A model generated the notes under the pieces. It ran no database searches and was not told the DNA's origin. It worked only from the letters and a program-made list of their open reading frames with translations. 64,000 bases of DNA from Brytella acorum (lineage in GTDB: Bacteria; Pseudomonadota; Alphaproteobacteria; Acetobacterales; Acetobacteraceae), in the NCBI RefSeq assembly GCF_029309905.1, contig NZ_JARBJP010000002.1, forward strand, positions 310,001 to 374,000, in the 5' to 3' direction. This document shows positions 35,383 through 44,066 of this stretch, in pieces (the stretch's first letter is position 1; each line of letters opens with the position of its first letter). The translations under genes and the position numbers were made by a program.

Positions 35383-35580
35383 TTATTTCGGCGTGGCCGG
35401 TGTCGTCGACGCGTCGCATTTCACGAACTTGCCCTTTGCGTCGCGGCAGGGCTTGGGCTTCGTCGGGGTTTCACATTTCGTGAACTTGCCCTTGGCGTCG
35501 TGGCACGGAGGCTTGGCATGGGCCAGCGGCGCACCCAGCAGCATGAGCGACAATGTGGCGACGGCGAACTTGCGGATCAT
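35383..35580 (-). CDS. small secreted peptide with duplicated Cys motif
   Basis: A 65-residue precursor. The signal peptide (MIRKFAVATLSLMLLGAPLAHA) leaves a mature peptide of about 43 residues built from two copies of PCxDAKGKFxKC: PCHDAKGKFTKCE and PCRDAKGKFVKCD, joined by TPTKPK and ending in a Thr/Pro/Ala tail. The four Cys could form two small disulfide loops of 10 residues each, or bind a metal. The mature peptide is Lys-rich and basic. No family is recognised. AAAGG stands upstream of the start. It converges on sufE, sharing the terminator region. Confidence 0.75.
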   Translation of the reverse strand: MIRKFAVATLSLMLLGAPLAHAKPPCHDAKGKFTKCETPTKPKPCRDAKGKFVKCDASTTPATPK

Positions 35581-35661
35581 GGAAAGGTCTTTCTTTTCGG
35601 AGCGGGCCGCGCTGTGGTCGGATCGCGGTTGAGTGTAAAATAGCGGACGAACGGGGAAAAA

Positions 35662-36939
35662 TCATGGTCGTTCTTGGTCCGTATTGTGATTCTGTTCCGG
35701 GGGGTAGAGGCGGGCCGCGACGCGCTCCATGGTGAGACCCTGAACCAGAATGGTGAAGACGACGACGCCGTAACATATCGGAAGAAGCAGATCGCGCATC
35801 TCTCCGGGCGGCAAGCCGAGCGCCAGCGAGACCGAAATCCCTCCACGGAGGCCGCCCCAGGTGAGAACGGTCAACATACGTCTTTTGCGGCTCCAGTCCC
35901 GAAGATACACTGGCAGCATCGCCAGAAAGACGCTCAGCCCGCGCACCATGATGGAAAGCGGTATGATCGCGAGGGTGGCGAGCAGCGAAAAGGCTTTCGC
36001 GTCGATTTCCAGCAGTTCGAACCCGATCAGAAGAAACAGCATCACGTTCAGGATTTCGTCGATCAGCGACCACGCGATATCCAGTTCATCGCGGGACGGG
36101 CGGTCGAGAATGGCGTGGGCATGGTGAGTGCCCAGACTCATCCCGGCAACGACGACCGCGATGGCTCCGGACATGCCCAGCATGTTTGCGACGCTGAATG
36201 TTCCGGTGGCGAGTGCCAGAGAAACCAGCAGATCGATATGTGAATCCCGTGTCAGACGCAGGAGGGCCAGACCCGCGCCTCCGGCCAGCATGCCGAGCAG
36301 AGCGCCGCCGATGGCTTCACGTACGAAATCCGTGGCGACTTCTGCGACCGTTACGCTTTCATGGCCTGTCGCGAACCCGATCGTCACGCCGAAAATCACC
36401 ACGGCTACGCCGTCGTTGAAGAGGCTTTCTCCGGCAAAGATCGCCTGAAGCGGCTTCGGCAGACCCAGTCGGGCCAGCATGCCGACGACGGATACGGGAT
36501 CGGTTGGGGCGAGAATGGCGCCGAGGACGATGCACCAGCTGAACGCCACGGACGTGCCCAGCCATGGAAAAATCAGCCAGGCGGAGATCGCCAGCAATGC
36601 GACGGCAAGAACCGTGCCCAGGATGGAGAGCGCTGTGACCGCCGCCAGTCGCGATCGCAGATGGGCGAGATCGACCTGCATGGCGCCCGCGAAAAGCAGC
36701 AGGCACAGAGCGCCGTTCAGGAACGATTGCGGCAGGTTGATCGCGCCGAGAATCGAGCGGGGCAAGGCGCGCAGGTCATGAGCGGGGACGAGCGGATTGG
36801 CCATCATGATGGCGAGCGAGGTCAGAAGCGAGAAGACCAGAACACCGATCGTATTGGGCAGGCGCAGGATGCGTTTGTTGGCAATGCTGAACAGTGCCGA
36901 CAGCACGAGGAGCAGGGCAATCAGGCTGATGGTATCCAT
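35662..36939 (-). CDS. Na+/H+ antiporter, CPA1 family
   Basis: A 425-residue cation:proton antiporter with about 12 membrane helices. The CPA1 ion-binding motifs are clear: GAILAPTDPVSVVGML and FAGESLFNDGVAVVIF (the ND pair), then LTWGGLRGGISVSLALGLP. Short C-terminal tail. It likely exports Na+ or K+ for protons; the precise ion is not certain. Downstream is the small Cys-repeat gene on the same strand (81 bases away), upstream is gcd with terminators between. Confidence 0.9.
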   Translation of the reverse strand: MDTISLIALLLVLSALFSIANKRILRLPNTIGVLVFSLLTSLAIMMANPLVPAHDLRALPRSILGAINLPQSFLNGALCLLLFAGAMQVDLAHLRSRLAAVTALSILGTVLAVALLAISAWLIFPWLGTSVAFSWCIVLGAILAPTDPVSVVGMLARLGLPKPLQAIFAGESLFNDGVAVVIFGVTIGFATGHESVTVAEVATDFVREAIGGALLGMLAGGAGLALLRLTRDSHIDLLVSLALATGTFSVANMLGMSGAIAVVVAGMSLGTHHAHAILDRPSRDELDIAWSLIDEILNVMLFLLIGFELLEIDAKAFSLLATLAIIPLSIMVRGLSVFLAMLPVYLRDWSRKRRMLTVLTWGGLRGGISVSLALGLPPGEMRDLLLPICYGVVVFTILVQGLTMERVAARLYPPEQNHNTDQERP

Positions 36940-36979
36940 ATCTCCGGATCATACGGTGTTTATGGCGAGCGGAACGTAA

Positions 36980-37001
36980 AAGCCCGCTGAAAAGCGGGCT
37001 T
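36980..37001 (-). terminator. rho-independent terminator downstream of gcd
   Basis: AAGCCCGCT and its complement (36980-36988 and 36993-37001) flank a 4-base loop. On the minus strand the stem is followed by TTAC, giving a short T run. It lies between the end of gcd and the start of the antiporter, both on the minus strand. Confidence 0.6.
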
Positions 37002-37038
37002 CTGATAACCTATGGCTGGTTTTTGTCCCTGAAGTCGA

Positions 37039-37070
37039 CCGACCCTCTTCCGTAGAAGAGGGTCGGTTTT
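37039..37070. terminator. strong hairpin just past the gcd stop
   Basis: Perfect 12-base stem (CCGACCCTCTTC, 37039-37050, with 37055-37066) and a 4-base loop. A T run follows only on the plus strand; on the minus strand it immediately follows the gcd stop and is preceded by an A run. It may stabilise the 3' end of the gcd message or stop antisense reads. Confidence 0.55.
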
Positions 37071-37075
37071 GCGTT

Positions 37076-39514
37076 TCAGTGGTGCTCGGGCAGGGCATAG
37101 GCGATCAGATAGTCGCCCAGCTTGGTGCCGAAGGAGCCATGACCTCCCGCGTAAGTCACGATGTATTGACGTCCGTTGGCCATATAGGACATCGGCGTCG
37201 ACTGACCACCGGCGGGAAGACGATCCTGCCAGAGGATCTTTCCATCCGTGACGTCATAGGCGCGAATGTAGCGGTCCATCGACGAGGTAAGGAACGCGAC
37301 GTTCCCCGCCGTCGCGAGCGGGCCGCCGAGACTTGGCACGCCAACTGTCAGCGGCGGCAGCGGGATGAAGCGGTACGGTGAGGCTTCGAGACTGTCGCGC
37401 AGTGTGCCGTTGCGATGCTGCCAGACGATTCTGTTCGTGCGCAGATCGATCCCGGCCATGTAGCCCCACGGCGGACGTTTGCAGGGGAGCGGCAGACCGA
37501 TGCGTGTGAGCGCCGGATTCAGGAACGGGTTGAGCTTGACGCCGTAGGGGATACCGTAATTCGGCTGAAGTCCGCTCTCGCCACCCGTGCCGGCGCCGGT
37601 ATCTTTCGGCCAGAGAGGATTGTGCGGGCCACGGGGCACCAGCTGCGACACGAAGGGCAATGCGATCGGATTGGCGATCGCGATCTGTCGCTGGGGATCG
37701 ACGGCCATGCCGCCCCACTCGAACATGCCGAGATTGCCGGGGAAAACGAGGGTGCCGCGCTCGGAGGGCGGCGTAAAGGTGCCGCGATAATCGAGCTGAT
37801 GGAACGCGATGCGGCAGACGAGCTGGTCGAAGAGGCTCGCGCCCCACATGTCCTTGCCCGTCAGCAGTTCCTCCGGACGGAAAGTCAGCTTCGAGAAGGG
37901 CTGGGTCGGCGAGACGTGATCGCCCGGCGCCGCACCCTGGGGAACGGGGCGTTCGGGGGCGTCGACGATCGGATGTCCGTCACGCCGGTCGAGCACGAAG
38001 ACGTTGCCTGTCTTGGTCGGCGCATACAGAGCGGGAATGACCGTGCCGTCCTTCTGCGTGACGTCGGCAAGGCTCATCTGGGAAGGAACGTCCATGTCCC
38101 AGACGTCGTGGTGAACCGTCTGGTAGAACCAGGCCAGCTTGCCGGTATCGGCGTGCAGCGCCAGCACGCCTGAGGCATAGCGCTCCGAATCGGCGCTACG
38201 GTTGCCGCCCCACTCGTCCGGTGTCTGCACTCCGGTCGGGATGTAGATCAGGCCGAGCTTCGGATCGTAGGAGGACGTGATCCACGAATTGGGCGAATTC
38301 GCTACGAATTTGTGTCCGTCTTCCGGCATCTGGTTCGGATCGGGATTGCCCGGATCGAACACCCAGACGAGCTTGCCCGTGAACACGTCGAAAGCGCGCG
38401 TGACGCCGGATGGCTCATGGATCGAGCCGTTATCGGTGACGGCGCCGGAAATGATGACCAGCTTGTCCGTCACGATGGGGGGAGAAGTGGGTTCGTAATC
38501 GCCGACCTTGGTGTACGGCATGCCGGGCGTGCGCAGGTCGAGTTCGCCGTTCTGGCCGAAGCTGGGGCATGCCTTGCCGCTATCGGCGTCCACCGCGAAC
38601 AGGCGACCGTCATTGACGGGGAGGAAGATCCGATGGAGGCACTCGCCCGCGGGCGCCGGGCTGCCATCGGATGTCACGGCCGTATCGCTGGATTCATGAT
38701 ATGAGACGCCACGGCAGGTGAGGTGCTGAAAGCCGGGATTGACGTAAAGATGCGGATCGAACACCCACTTCGTCTTTCCCGACGCGCCGTCGACCGCATA
38801 GAGTTTCTGATGCGTCGAGCAAAGATACAGCGTGCCGTTCACGGCCAGAGGGGTCGCCTCGTTCGTCGTTTCGCCCGGATCATTCGGTCCCTTGAGATCG
38901 CCGGTCCGCAGCGTCCACGCGACCTGAAGCGCGCCTACGTTTCGTGAAGTGATCTGAGCGAGCGGCGAGAAGCGGTCTCCACGCTGGGTGCGCCCATAGG
39001 CGCGCCAGTCGCCATCCGGCATGTGGCTCTGATCGGTCGCGTCCATGGCGTTGTCGGCGATCTTGTCGGTCGGCAGGCTGTCCGCGCGATCTCCGGGATC
39101 GCCCATGAACGCCACGACGACCGTGGCCGCCGAAATCACGACGGCGGCGCTGAGGGGCAGTTTCGCGATCGTTCCGGCGGGGATCTGACGCGTAACCGCG
39201 GGAATGAGCAGCCATGCTCCCAGAAGGATGACGAGGTCGCATCGCGGCAGGAGCGACCAGAAGTCCATGCCGACCTCGCTGATCGCCCAGGCCACCGAAC
39301 CGAGCAGCACGATGGTGTAGAGCCATAACGCGGCCTGACGGCCGCTATGGACGAGGAAGGCGACGCCCAGGAGCGCGAGCCCGCAGACGGCGTAATAGGT
39401 CGTATCGCCGTAGGATAGGAGCCAGAGGCCGCCGATTGCGAGATAGGCGCCGCAAAGCGCGAATATCACAACAGTCAGCGTGGCCCAGGCGCGAGACCTG
39501 GAGTGAACGGTCAT
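37076..39514 (-). CDS. gcd: membrane-bound PQQ-dependent glucose dehydrogenase
   Basis: Quinoprotein (812 residues) oxidising glucose to gluconolactone on the periplasmic side and passing electrons to ubiquinone. The N terminus holds five membrane helices (about residues 8-130), followed by the eight-bladed PQQ propeller: DWRAYGRTQRGDRFSPLAQI, LYLCSTHQKLYAVDGASGK, CRGVSYH, GAVTDNGS, the catalytic Asp in GNRSADSERYASG, HHDVWDMDVPSQ and TYAGGHGSFGT. Length equals that of Gluconobacter and E. coli enzymes. The ATG at 39514 has GGGAAA upstream. The gene is a hallmark of oxidative sugar metabolism in acetic acid bacteria and is divergent from rpmI. Confidence 0.95.
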   Translation of the reverse strand: MTVHSRSRAWATLTVVIFALCGAYLAIGGLWLLSYGDTTYYAVCGLALLGVAFLVHSGRQAALWLYTIVLLGSVAWAISEVGMDFWSLLPRCDLVILLGAWLLIPAVTRQIPAGTIAKLPLSAAVVISAATVVVAFMGDPGDRADSLPTDKIADNAMDATDQSHMPDGDWRAYGRTQRGDRFSPLAQITSRNVGALQVAWTLRTGDLKGPNDPGETTNEATPLAVNGTLYLCSTHQKLYAVDGASGKTKWVFDPHLYVNPGFQHLTCRGVSYHESSDTAVTSDGSPAPAGECLHRIFLPVNDGRLFAVDADSGKACPSFGQNGELDLRTPGMPYTKVGDYEPTSPPIVTDKLVIISGAVTDNGSIHEPSGVTRAFDVFTGKLVWVFDPGNPDPNQMPEDGHKFVANSPNSWITSSYDPKLGLIYIPTGVQTPDEWGGNRSADSERYASGVLALHADTGKLAWFYQTVHHDVWDMDVPSQMSLADVTQKDGTVIPALYAPTKTGNVFVLDRRDGHPIVDAPERPVPQGAAPGDHVSPTQPFSKLTFRPEELLTGKDMWGASLFDQLVCRIAFHQLDYRGTFTPPSERGTLVFPGNLGMFEWGGMAVDPQRQIAIANPIALPFVSQLVPRGPHNPLWPKDTGAGTGGESGLQPNYGIPYGVKLNPFLNPALTRIGLPLPCKRPPWGYMAGIDLRTNRIVWQHRNGTLRDSLEASPYRFIPLPPLTVGVPSLGGPLATAGNVAFLTSSMDRYIRAYDVTDGKILWQDRLPAGGQSTPMSYMANGRQYIVTYAGGHGSFGTKLGDYLIAYALPEHH

Positions 39515-39579
39515 TCGGATTTCCCGTGCTGTAAGGATATTGGGACTGTCTCGCCATAAAGCCGCGCATGGCGTCAAGT

Positions 39580-39589
39580 GTGATATCAC
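39580..39589. promoter_or_regulatory. palindrome GTGATATCAC upstream of gcd
   Basis: A perfect 10-base palindrome lies 66 bases upstream of the gcd start, next to TTGACG on the minus strand, which could be a -35 element; a matching -10 is not obvious. Candidate regulator site in the shared gcd/rpmI region. Confidence 0.3.
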
Positions 39590-39651
39590 GTTGCAGGCGC
39601 GTCAGGTTTGCTTCTGACGGCGCGCCGTGAGGAAAGTTCCGCTGAAAACGG

Positions 39652-39678
39652 TTGAGTGAACAGCGTGGTTCGTATATG
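39652..39678 (+). promoter_or_regulatory. possible promoter of rpmI-rplT
   Basis: TTGAGT (39652-39657) and TATATG (39673-39678) with a 15-base spacer resemble a sigma-70 promoter in the gap before rpmI, where a housekeeping promoter is expected. The spacer is short, so this is tentative. Confidence 0.3.
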
Positions 39679-39761
39679 AGCCGCGCTTCGACACGCGTCC
39701 GGGCCTGTAGGGCATGCCCGGCCGTGTGCTGGCCTTCTTTCGGGAGGGGCGGCGCTGGGGT

Positions 39762-39782
39762 TGCCGGACTTCGCGTCCGGCA
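39762..39782 (+). promoter_or_regulatory. hairpin in the rpmI 5' leader
   Basis: TGCCGGAC (39762-39769) and GTCCGGCA (39775-39782) form a perfect 8-base stem with a 5-base loop, ending 27 bases before the rpmI start. In many bacteria the rpmI-rplT message is repressed by L20 binding to its leader; this structure could be part of such a control, but I do not recognise an L20 site. Confidence 0.4.
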
Positions 39783-39809
39783 GGCACTGACAAGACCAAG
39801 GAGAATGAA

Positions 39810-40013
39810 ATGCCCAAGATGAAGACGAAGTCGTCGGTCAAGAAGCGGTTCAAGATCACCGCGACCGGCAAGGTGATGTGTGGTCCGGGCAACAAACGCC
39901 ACGGTCTGATCAACCGTCCGCAGAAAATGAAGCGCACCAATCGCGGCCCGCAGACCATGACGGACATGGATGCGAAGACCGTGAAGCAGTGGGCCCCCTA
40001 CGGGCTGGCGTGA
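39810..40013 (+). CDS. rpmI: 50S ribosomal protein L35
   Basis: L35 (67 residues) of the large ribosomal subunit: [34 protein letters not shown]. Start at 39810, chosen for the AAGGAG just upstream; an open frame continues upstream without similarity. It is followed after 11 bases by rplT. infC, the usual first gene of this operon, is not adjacent. Confidence 0.97.
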
Positions 40014-40024
40014 GGAGATAGGGC

Positions 40025-40399
40025 ATGGCACGAGTTAAACGCGGCGTAACCACCCACGCACGTCACAAGAAGGTTCTGGATCTCGCCAAGGGCTACCGCG
40101 GCCGGTCTTCGACCAATTATCGCATCGCCATCGAGCGCGTCGAAAAGGCGCTTCGCTATGCGTATCGCGATCGTCGCAACAAGAAGCGCGATTTCCGCGC
40201 CCTGTGGATTCAGCGTATCAACGCCGCCGTCCGCGAGCACGGTCTGACCTACAGCAAGTTCATCAACGGTCTGGCCAAGGCCGGCATCGAGATCGACCGC
40301 AAGGTTCTCGCCGCCATCGCTTATGACGACGCCGCCACTTTCGGCGAAATCGTCAAGGCCGCCCAGAGCGCGCTGGAGCAGGAAACGGCGAAGGCCTGA
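40025..40399 (+). CDS. rplT: 50S ribosomal protein L20
   Basis: L20 (124 residues) binds 23S rRNA early in assembly. [20 protein letters not shown] and [15 protein letters not shown], then [19 protein letters not shown] and [20 protein letters not shown] are conserved. It is cotranscribed with rpmI; a strong terminator-like hairpin lies 45 bases downstream, before pheS. Confidence 0.97.
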   Translation: MARVKRGVTTHARHKKVLDLAKGYRGRSSTNYRIAIERVEKALRYAYRDRRNKKRDFRALWIQRINAAVREHGLTYSKFINGLAKAGIEIDRKVLAAIAYDDAATFGEIVKAAQSALEQETAKA

Positions 40400-40443
40400 T
40401 TTCAGGTTCTTCCCTGATTTTCAGGCTCTATCAAGGTTTGCTC

Positions 40444-40486
40444 GAAAACGGGTCGTCCTGTATCAGGACGGCCCGTTTTCTTTTTT
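40444..40486 (+). terminator. rho-independent terminator (possible attenuator) between rplT and pheS
   Basis: A long stem of 17 base pairs with one mismatch (arms 40444-40460 and 40464-40480, 3-base loop) is followed by six T (40481-40486). It should end the rpmI-rplT transcript at least partly; if pheST is read from the same promoter it would act as an attenuator. Confidence 0.85.
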
Positions 40487-40523
40487 GGATGGGTGTTGGT
40501 TCTTGGGTATGGAGCACGGAGCG

Positions 40524-41594
40524 ATGGGCGACGATCTCGGCGCGCTGAGAGACGAAACGCTGGCAGCACTCGCGCAGGCGGAGGATCATACCGCCTGGGA
40601 TGCGATCCGCGTTGGTACGCTGGGAAAATCAGGTCGTCTGACGCGTCTGCTCAAGGAGCTCGGACGCATGAGCCCCGAAGAGCGCAAGGCGCGCGGGCAG
40701 GCGCTCAACCAGCTGCGTGACGAACTCAATGTCGCTGTGGAAGCACGGGGCCAGGAAATCGCCGCGGCCGCTCTGGATGCGCGTCTGAAGACCGAGCGCG
40801 TCGATGTGACGATGCCCGCGTCGCTTGCGCCGTGCGGCCTGCTCCATCCCATCATGCGCACGATCGACGAAATGACCGCCATTTTCGCCGCGATGGGATT
40901 TTCCGTGGCCGAAGGCCCGGACATCGAGACGCAGTGGCACAACTTCTCCGCCCTCAACACGCCCGATCACCATCCCGCCCGCACCGAGCACGACACGTTC
41001 TATCTCCCGCCCCAGAACGAGGGTGCGCCGGAGCGCGTGTTGCGGACCCAGACGTCCGGCGTGCAGATCCGCACCATGCTCACGCAGGAGCCCCCCATCC
41101 GCATCATCGCGCCAGGGCGCACCTATCGCGCGGATCACGATGCCACGCATTCGCCAATGTTTCATCAATGCGAGGGCCTGGTGGTCGAAAAGGGCGTAAC
41201 CCTTGGCCATCTCAAAGGCTGTCTGATCGAATTCCTGCGCGTGTTCTTCGACAAGCCCGATCTGCCCGTGCGCTTTCGCGCGTCCTATTTTCCGTTCACC
41301 GAACCTTCGATGGAAGTGGATATCGGATGGTCGCGCCAGACGGGCGTCGTCGGCGGGGGCGAGGACTGGCTCGAGGTGCTGGGCGCGGGCATGACGCATC
41401 CGCGCGTTCTCGCGAATTGCGGTCTGGATCCGGCGGAATGGCAGGGTTTCGCTTTCGGCATGGGCATCGAGCGCCTGACCATGCTCAAGCACGGCATTCC
41501 CGATTTGCGGTCCTTCTACGAAAGCGATCTGCGCTGGCTGCGTCATTACGGTTTCTCGCCGTTCGCGTCCGTCACTCTGGCGGAAGGAGTCTGA
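40524..41594 (+). CDS. pheS: phenylalanine--tRNA ligase alpha subunit
   Basis: Catalytic subunit (356 residues) of the alpha2-beta2 synthetase. An N-terminal coiled coil (about 1-85) is followed by class II motif 2 (PGRTYRADHDATHSPMFHQ), YFPFTEPSMEVDI, and motif 3 GFAFGMGIERLTML. I prefer the ATG at 40524, which has GGAG upstream and begins MGDDLGALRDE; another ATG at 40509 is in frame. The open frame continues upstream through the terminator without similarity. pheT follows after 4 bases. Confidence 0.95.
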   Translation: MGDDLGALRDETLAALAQAEDHTAWDAIRVGTLGKSGRLTRLLKELGRMSPEERKARGQALNQLRDELNVAVEARGQEIAAAALDARLKTERVDVTMPASLAPCGLLHPIMRTIDEMTAIFAAMGFSVAEGPDIETQWHNFSALNTPDHHPARTEHDTFYLPPQNEGAPERVLRTQTSGVQIRTMLTQEPPIRIIAPGRTYRADHDATHSPMFHQCEGLVVEKGVTLGHLKGCLIEFLRVFFDKPDLPVRFRASYFPFTEPSMEVDIGWSRQTGVVGGGEDWLEVLGAGMTHPRVLANCGLDPAEWQGFAFGMGIERLTMLKHGIPDLRSFYESDLRWLRHYGFSPFASVTLAEGV

Positions 41595-41598
41595 GGTC

Positions 41599-44061
41599 AT
41601 GAAGTTCACGCTGTCCTGGCTGCGCGAGCACCTCGATTTCACCGCGTCTCTGGACGAAATCCTCGCCAGGCTGAATACGATCGGCCTCGAGGTCGAGAGC
41701 GTTCACAATCCGGCCGACGCCCTCAGGGGATTTCGCGTCGCCAAGATCCTCGAAGCGCACCGCCATCCCGACGCGGACCGGTTGCAGGTCTGCGTCGTCG
41801 CGGCAGGCGGGGCTTTCGAGCACGTTCAGGTCGTTTGCGGCGCTCCGAATGCGCGGGCCGGGCTGCATGTGATTTTCGCGCCGCCGGGCACCTACATTCC
41901 CGGCTCCGACATCACCATCAAGGCGGGCAGGATTCGCGGGCAGGAAAGCGGCGGCATGCTGTGCTCGCTGCGTGAGCTTGGGCTCGGCGCGGAGTCCGAC
42001 GGAATCGCGGAACTGCCGGAGAACGTGGTGCTCGGGCAGTCCTATGCCGAGTTCGCGAAGCTGGATGACCCGGTCATCGAGATTGCGATCACGCCCAACC
42101 GCGGCGACGCGCTCGGTGTGCGCGGCGTCGCACGCGATCTCGCGGCGGCGGGGATCGGCCATCTCAAGCCCTGGCTGATCGAAACCGTCGAGGGCGGGTT
42201 TGCGTCTCCGATCGGTTGGAAGATCGCCTATCCGGAAGCCTGTCCCTATGTCGTCGGGCGCCTGGTGCGCGGCGTGAGGAACGGTCCGAGCCCGGCCTGG
42301 CTGCGCCAGCGTCTCGAAGCCGTGGGCGTGAAGTCGATCTCGGCGCTGGTCGATGTCACCAACTATCTGGCGTTCGATCTCGGTCGCCCACTGCATGTTT
42401 TCGATGCGGCCAGGATTTCTGGTGGCACGCTGACGCTGACTCGTGCCGCGCGCGAAACGTTTGCGGGGCTGGATGGACGTGAATACGTGCTGGGTACGGA
42501 TGATCTCGTCATCGCCGACCAAGCCGGGGTTCAGTCGCTCGCGGGCATCATGGGCGGCGAGGAGACCGGCGTTTCCGATGCCACGACGGATGTTTTCATC
42601 GAGTCGGCCCTGTTCGACGCCGTGCGTATCGCGTTGACCGGCCGTCGCCTCGGCATTCATACGGATGCGCGGCAGCGTTTCGAGCGGGGCATCGATCCGG
42701 CGCTCGTGGGGCCCGGACTCGAAGCGGCCACGCGCATGATCGTCGATCTTTGCGGCGGTGAGGCCAGCGATGTCGTTTCGGCGGGCGAGACTCCGAAATG
42801 GCAGCGCGATGCGTGGCTGCGTTTCGAGCGGATCGAGACCGTCGGCGGTCTCTCCGTCGCTCCGGACGACGCGGTGCGCACGCTGGAGCATCTGGGATTC
42901 GAGGTTCTCGAACGCGAGGCAAAACGCGCGCGCTTCGCTGTGCCGTCCTGGCGCAACGATATCGCCACGGGCGTCGTGCTCGATCAGGCGCCGCATCTGC
43001 CGGTGGACCGCGCCGCGACGGCTGCCGCCGAGGTGCATGCGGTCGAGGCCGAGTGCGATCTGATCGAGGAAATCCTGCGTCTGCACGGGCTGGACGCCAT
43101 ACCCGCGCAAAAGCTGCCCCAGCCGACGATGGTCCCGGCCGCCGCGCTGGATGCGCGTCAGACGCGCAAGGGGCAGGTACGGCGTTTCTGCGCGGCACGC
43201 GGGCTGATGGAGACTGTCGGCTTCTCCTTCGTCTCGCACGAGGATGCAGCGCTGTTCGGCGTGGCCGCGGACGGGCTTCGCCTGCTGAACCCGATCGCGA
43301 CCGATCTCGACCAGCTGCGCCCGACACCGCTCGCCAATCTGGTCCGCGCGTGGCAGCGCAATGCGGCACGCGGCCATGAGGCCACGGGTTTCTTCGAAGT
43401 CGGACCGGCTTTTCTGCCCGACGGTCAGGTGACGATGCTCGCCGGACTGCGCGGCGGGACGACACCGCGCGCACCGGGCGGCGTTTCACGCGAGATGACG
43501 CTGTGGGATGCGAAAGCGGATCTGGAGGGATTGCTGGATTTGCTGGGACTGCCCTGCGAAGCGCTTTCTGTGACCGCCGATGCGCCGGGGCACTATCATC
43601 CGGGTCGTTCAGGACAGGTCCGCCAGGGGCCGAAGGTCGTCCTTGGCGCGTTCGGCGAACTGCATCCGACGGTTACGCGGGAAATGGGGATCGACGGCAC
43701 GCTGGTCGCCTTCGAGCTTTATCTCGATGCGGTGCCATTGCCGAAGAGCCGACGCAAGGCGGCGCCTGATCTGTCATCGCTCCAGCCGGTCCGTCGCGAT
43801 TTCGCGTTTATGGCCGGTGCCGACGTCGAAGTGCAGGGCGTTCTGCGCGCAGCGCGCGGCGCGGAGCGCAATCTGATTTCCGAAGTCAGGCTGTTCGATG
43901 TTTACGAAGGCGCGCCGCTCGAGGCCGGTCAACGTTCGCTCGGCGTCGAAGTCACGCTGCAACCCCAGAAAGTCAGCCTGACGGATACCGAAATCGAGGC
44001 TGTGAGCGAAAAAATCGTGGCGGCCGTCACACGCGCGACCGGCGCGACCCTGAGGCGCTGA
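41599..44061 (+). CDS. pheT: phenylalanine--tRNA ligase beta subunit
   Basis: 820-residue beta subunit. It begins MKFTLSWLREHLDF, has the tRNA-binding OB domain (about 40-150; KILEAHRHPDADRLQVC), B3/B4 editing region (about 200-370; VTNYLAFDLGRPLHVFD), B5 domain (about 400-475), a catalytic-like core and the C-terminal anticodon-binding FDX-ACB domain (ending with TLQPQKVSLTDTEIEAV). Full length for the family. pheS precedes and lpxB follows 5 bases later. Confidence 0.96.
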   Translation: MKFTLSWLREHLDFTASLDEILARLNTIGLEVESVHNPADALRGFRVAKILEAHRHPDADRLQVCVVAAGGAFEHVQVVCGAPNARAGLHVIFAPPGTYIPGSDITIKAGRIRGQESGGMLCSLRELGLGAESDGIAELPENVVLGQSYAEFAKLDDPVIEIAITPNRGDALGVRGVARDLAAAGIGHLKPWLIETVEGGFASPIGWKIAYPEACPYVVGRLVRGVRNGPSPAWLRQRLEAVGVKSISALVDVTNYLAFDLGRPLHVFDAARISGGTLTLTRAARETFAGLDGREYVLGTDDLVIADQAGVQSLAGIMGGEETGVSDATTDVFIESALFDAVRIALTGRRLGIHTDARQRFERGIDPALVGPGLEAATRMIVDLCGGEASDVVSAGETPKWQRDAWLRFERIETVGGLSVAPDDAVRTLEHLGFEVLEREAKRARFAVPSWRNDIATGVVLDQAPHLPVDRAATAAAEVHAVEAECDLIEEILRLHGLDAIPAQKLPQPTMVPAAALDARQTRKGQVRRFCAARGLMETVGFSFVSHEDAALFGVAADGLRLLNPIATDLDQLRPTPLANLVRAWQRNAARGHEATGFFEVGPAFLPDGQVTMLAGLRGGTTPRAPGGVSREMTLWDAKADLEGLLDLLGLPCEALSVTADAPGHYHPGRSGQVRQGPKVVLGAFGELHPTVTREMGIDGTLVAFELYLDAVPLPKSRRKAAPDLSSLQPVRRDFAFMAGADVEVQGVLRAARGAERNLISEVRLFDVYEGAPLEAGQRSLGVEVTLQPQKVSLTDTEIEAVSEKIVAAVTRATGATLRR

Positions 44062-44066
44062 ACGCC

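Noticed and set aside
39577-39592. CRP-type site at the gcd palindrome
   Set aside because: The half-sites TGTGA and TCACG are only 2 bases apart, not the 6 needed for a CRP site.
40323-40523. PheS N-terminal extension or Phe leader peptide between rplT and pheS
   Set aside because: The frame runs through a strong terminator hairpin, has no start with a ribosome binding site after rplT, and PheS proteins begin at the later ATG.
41572-43377. 601-codon minus-strand open frame opposite pheT
   Set aside because: Antisense shadow; pheT motifs on the plus strand are unambiguous.
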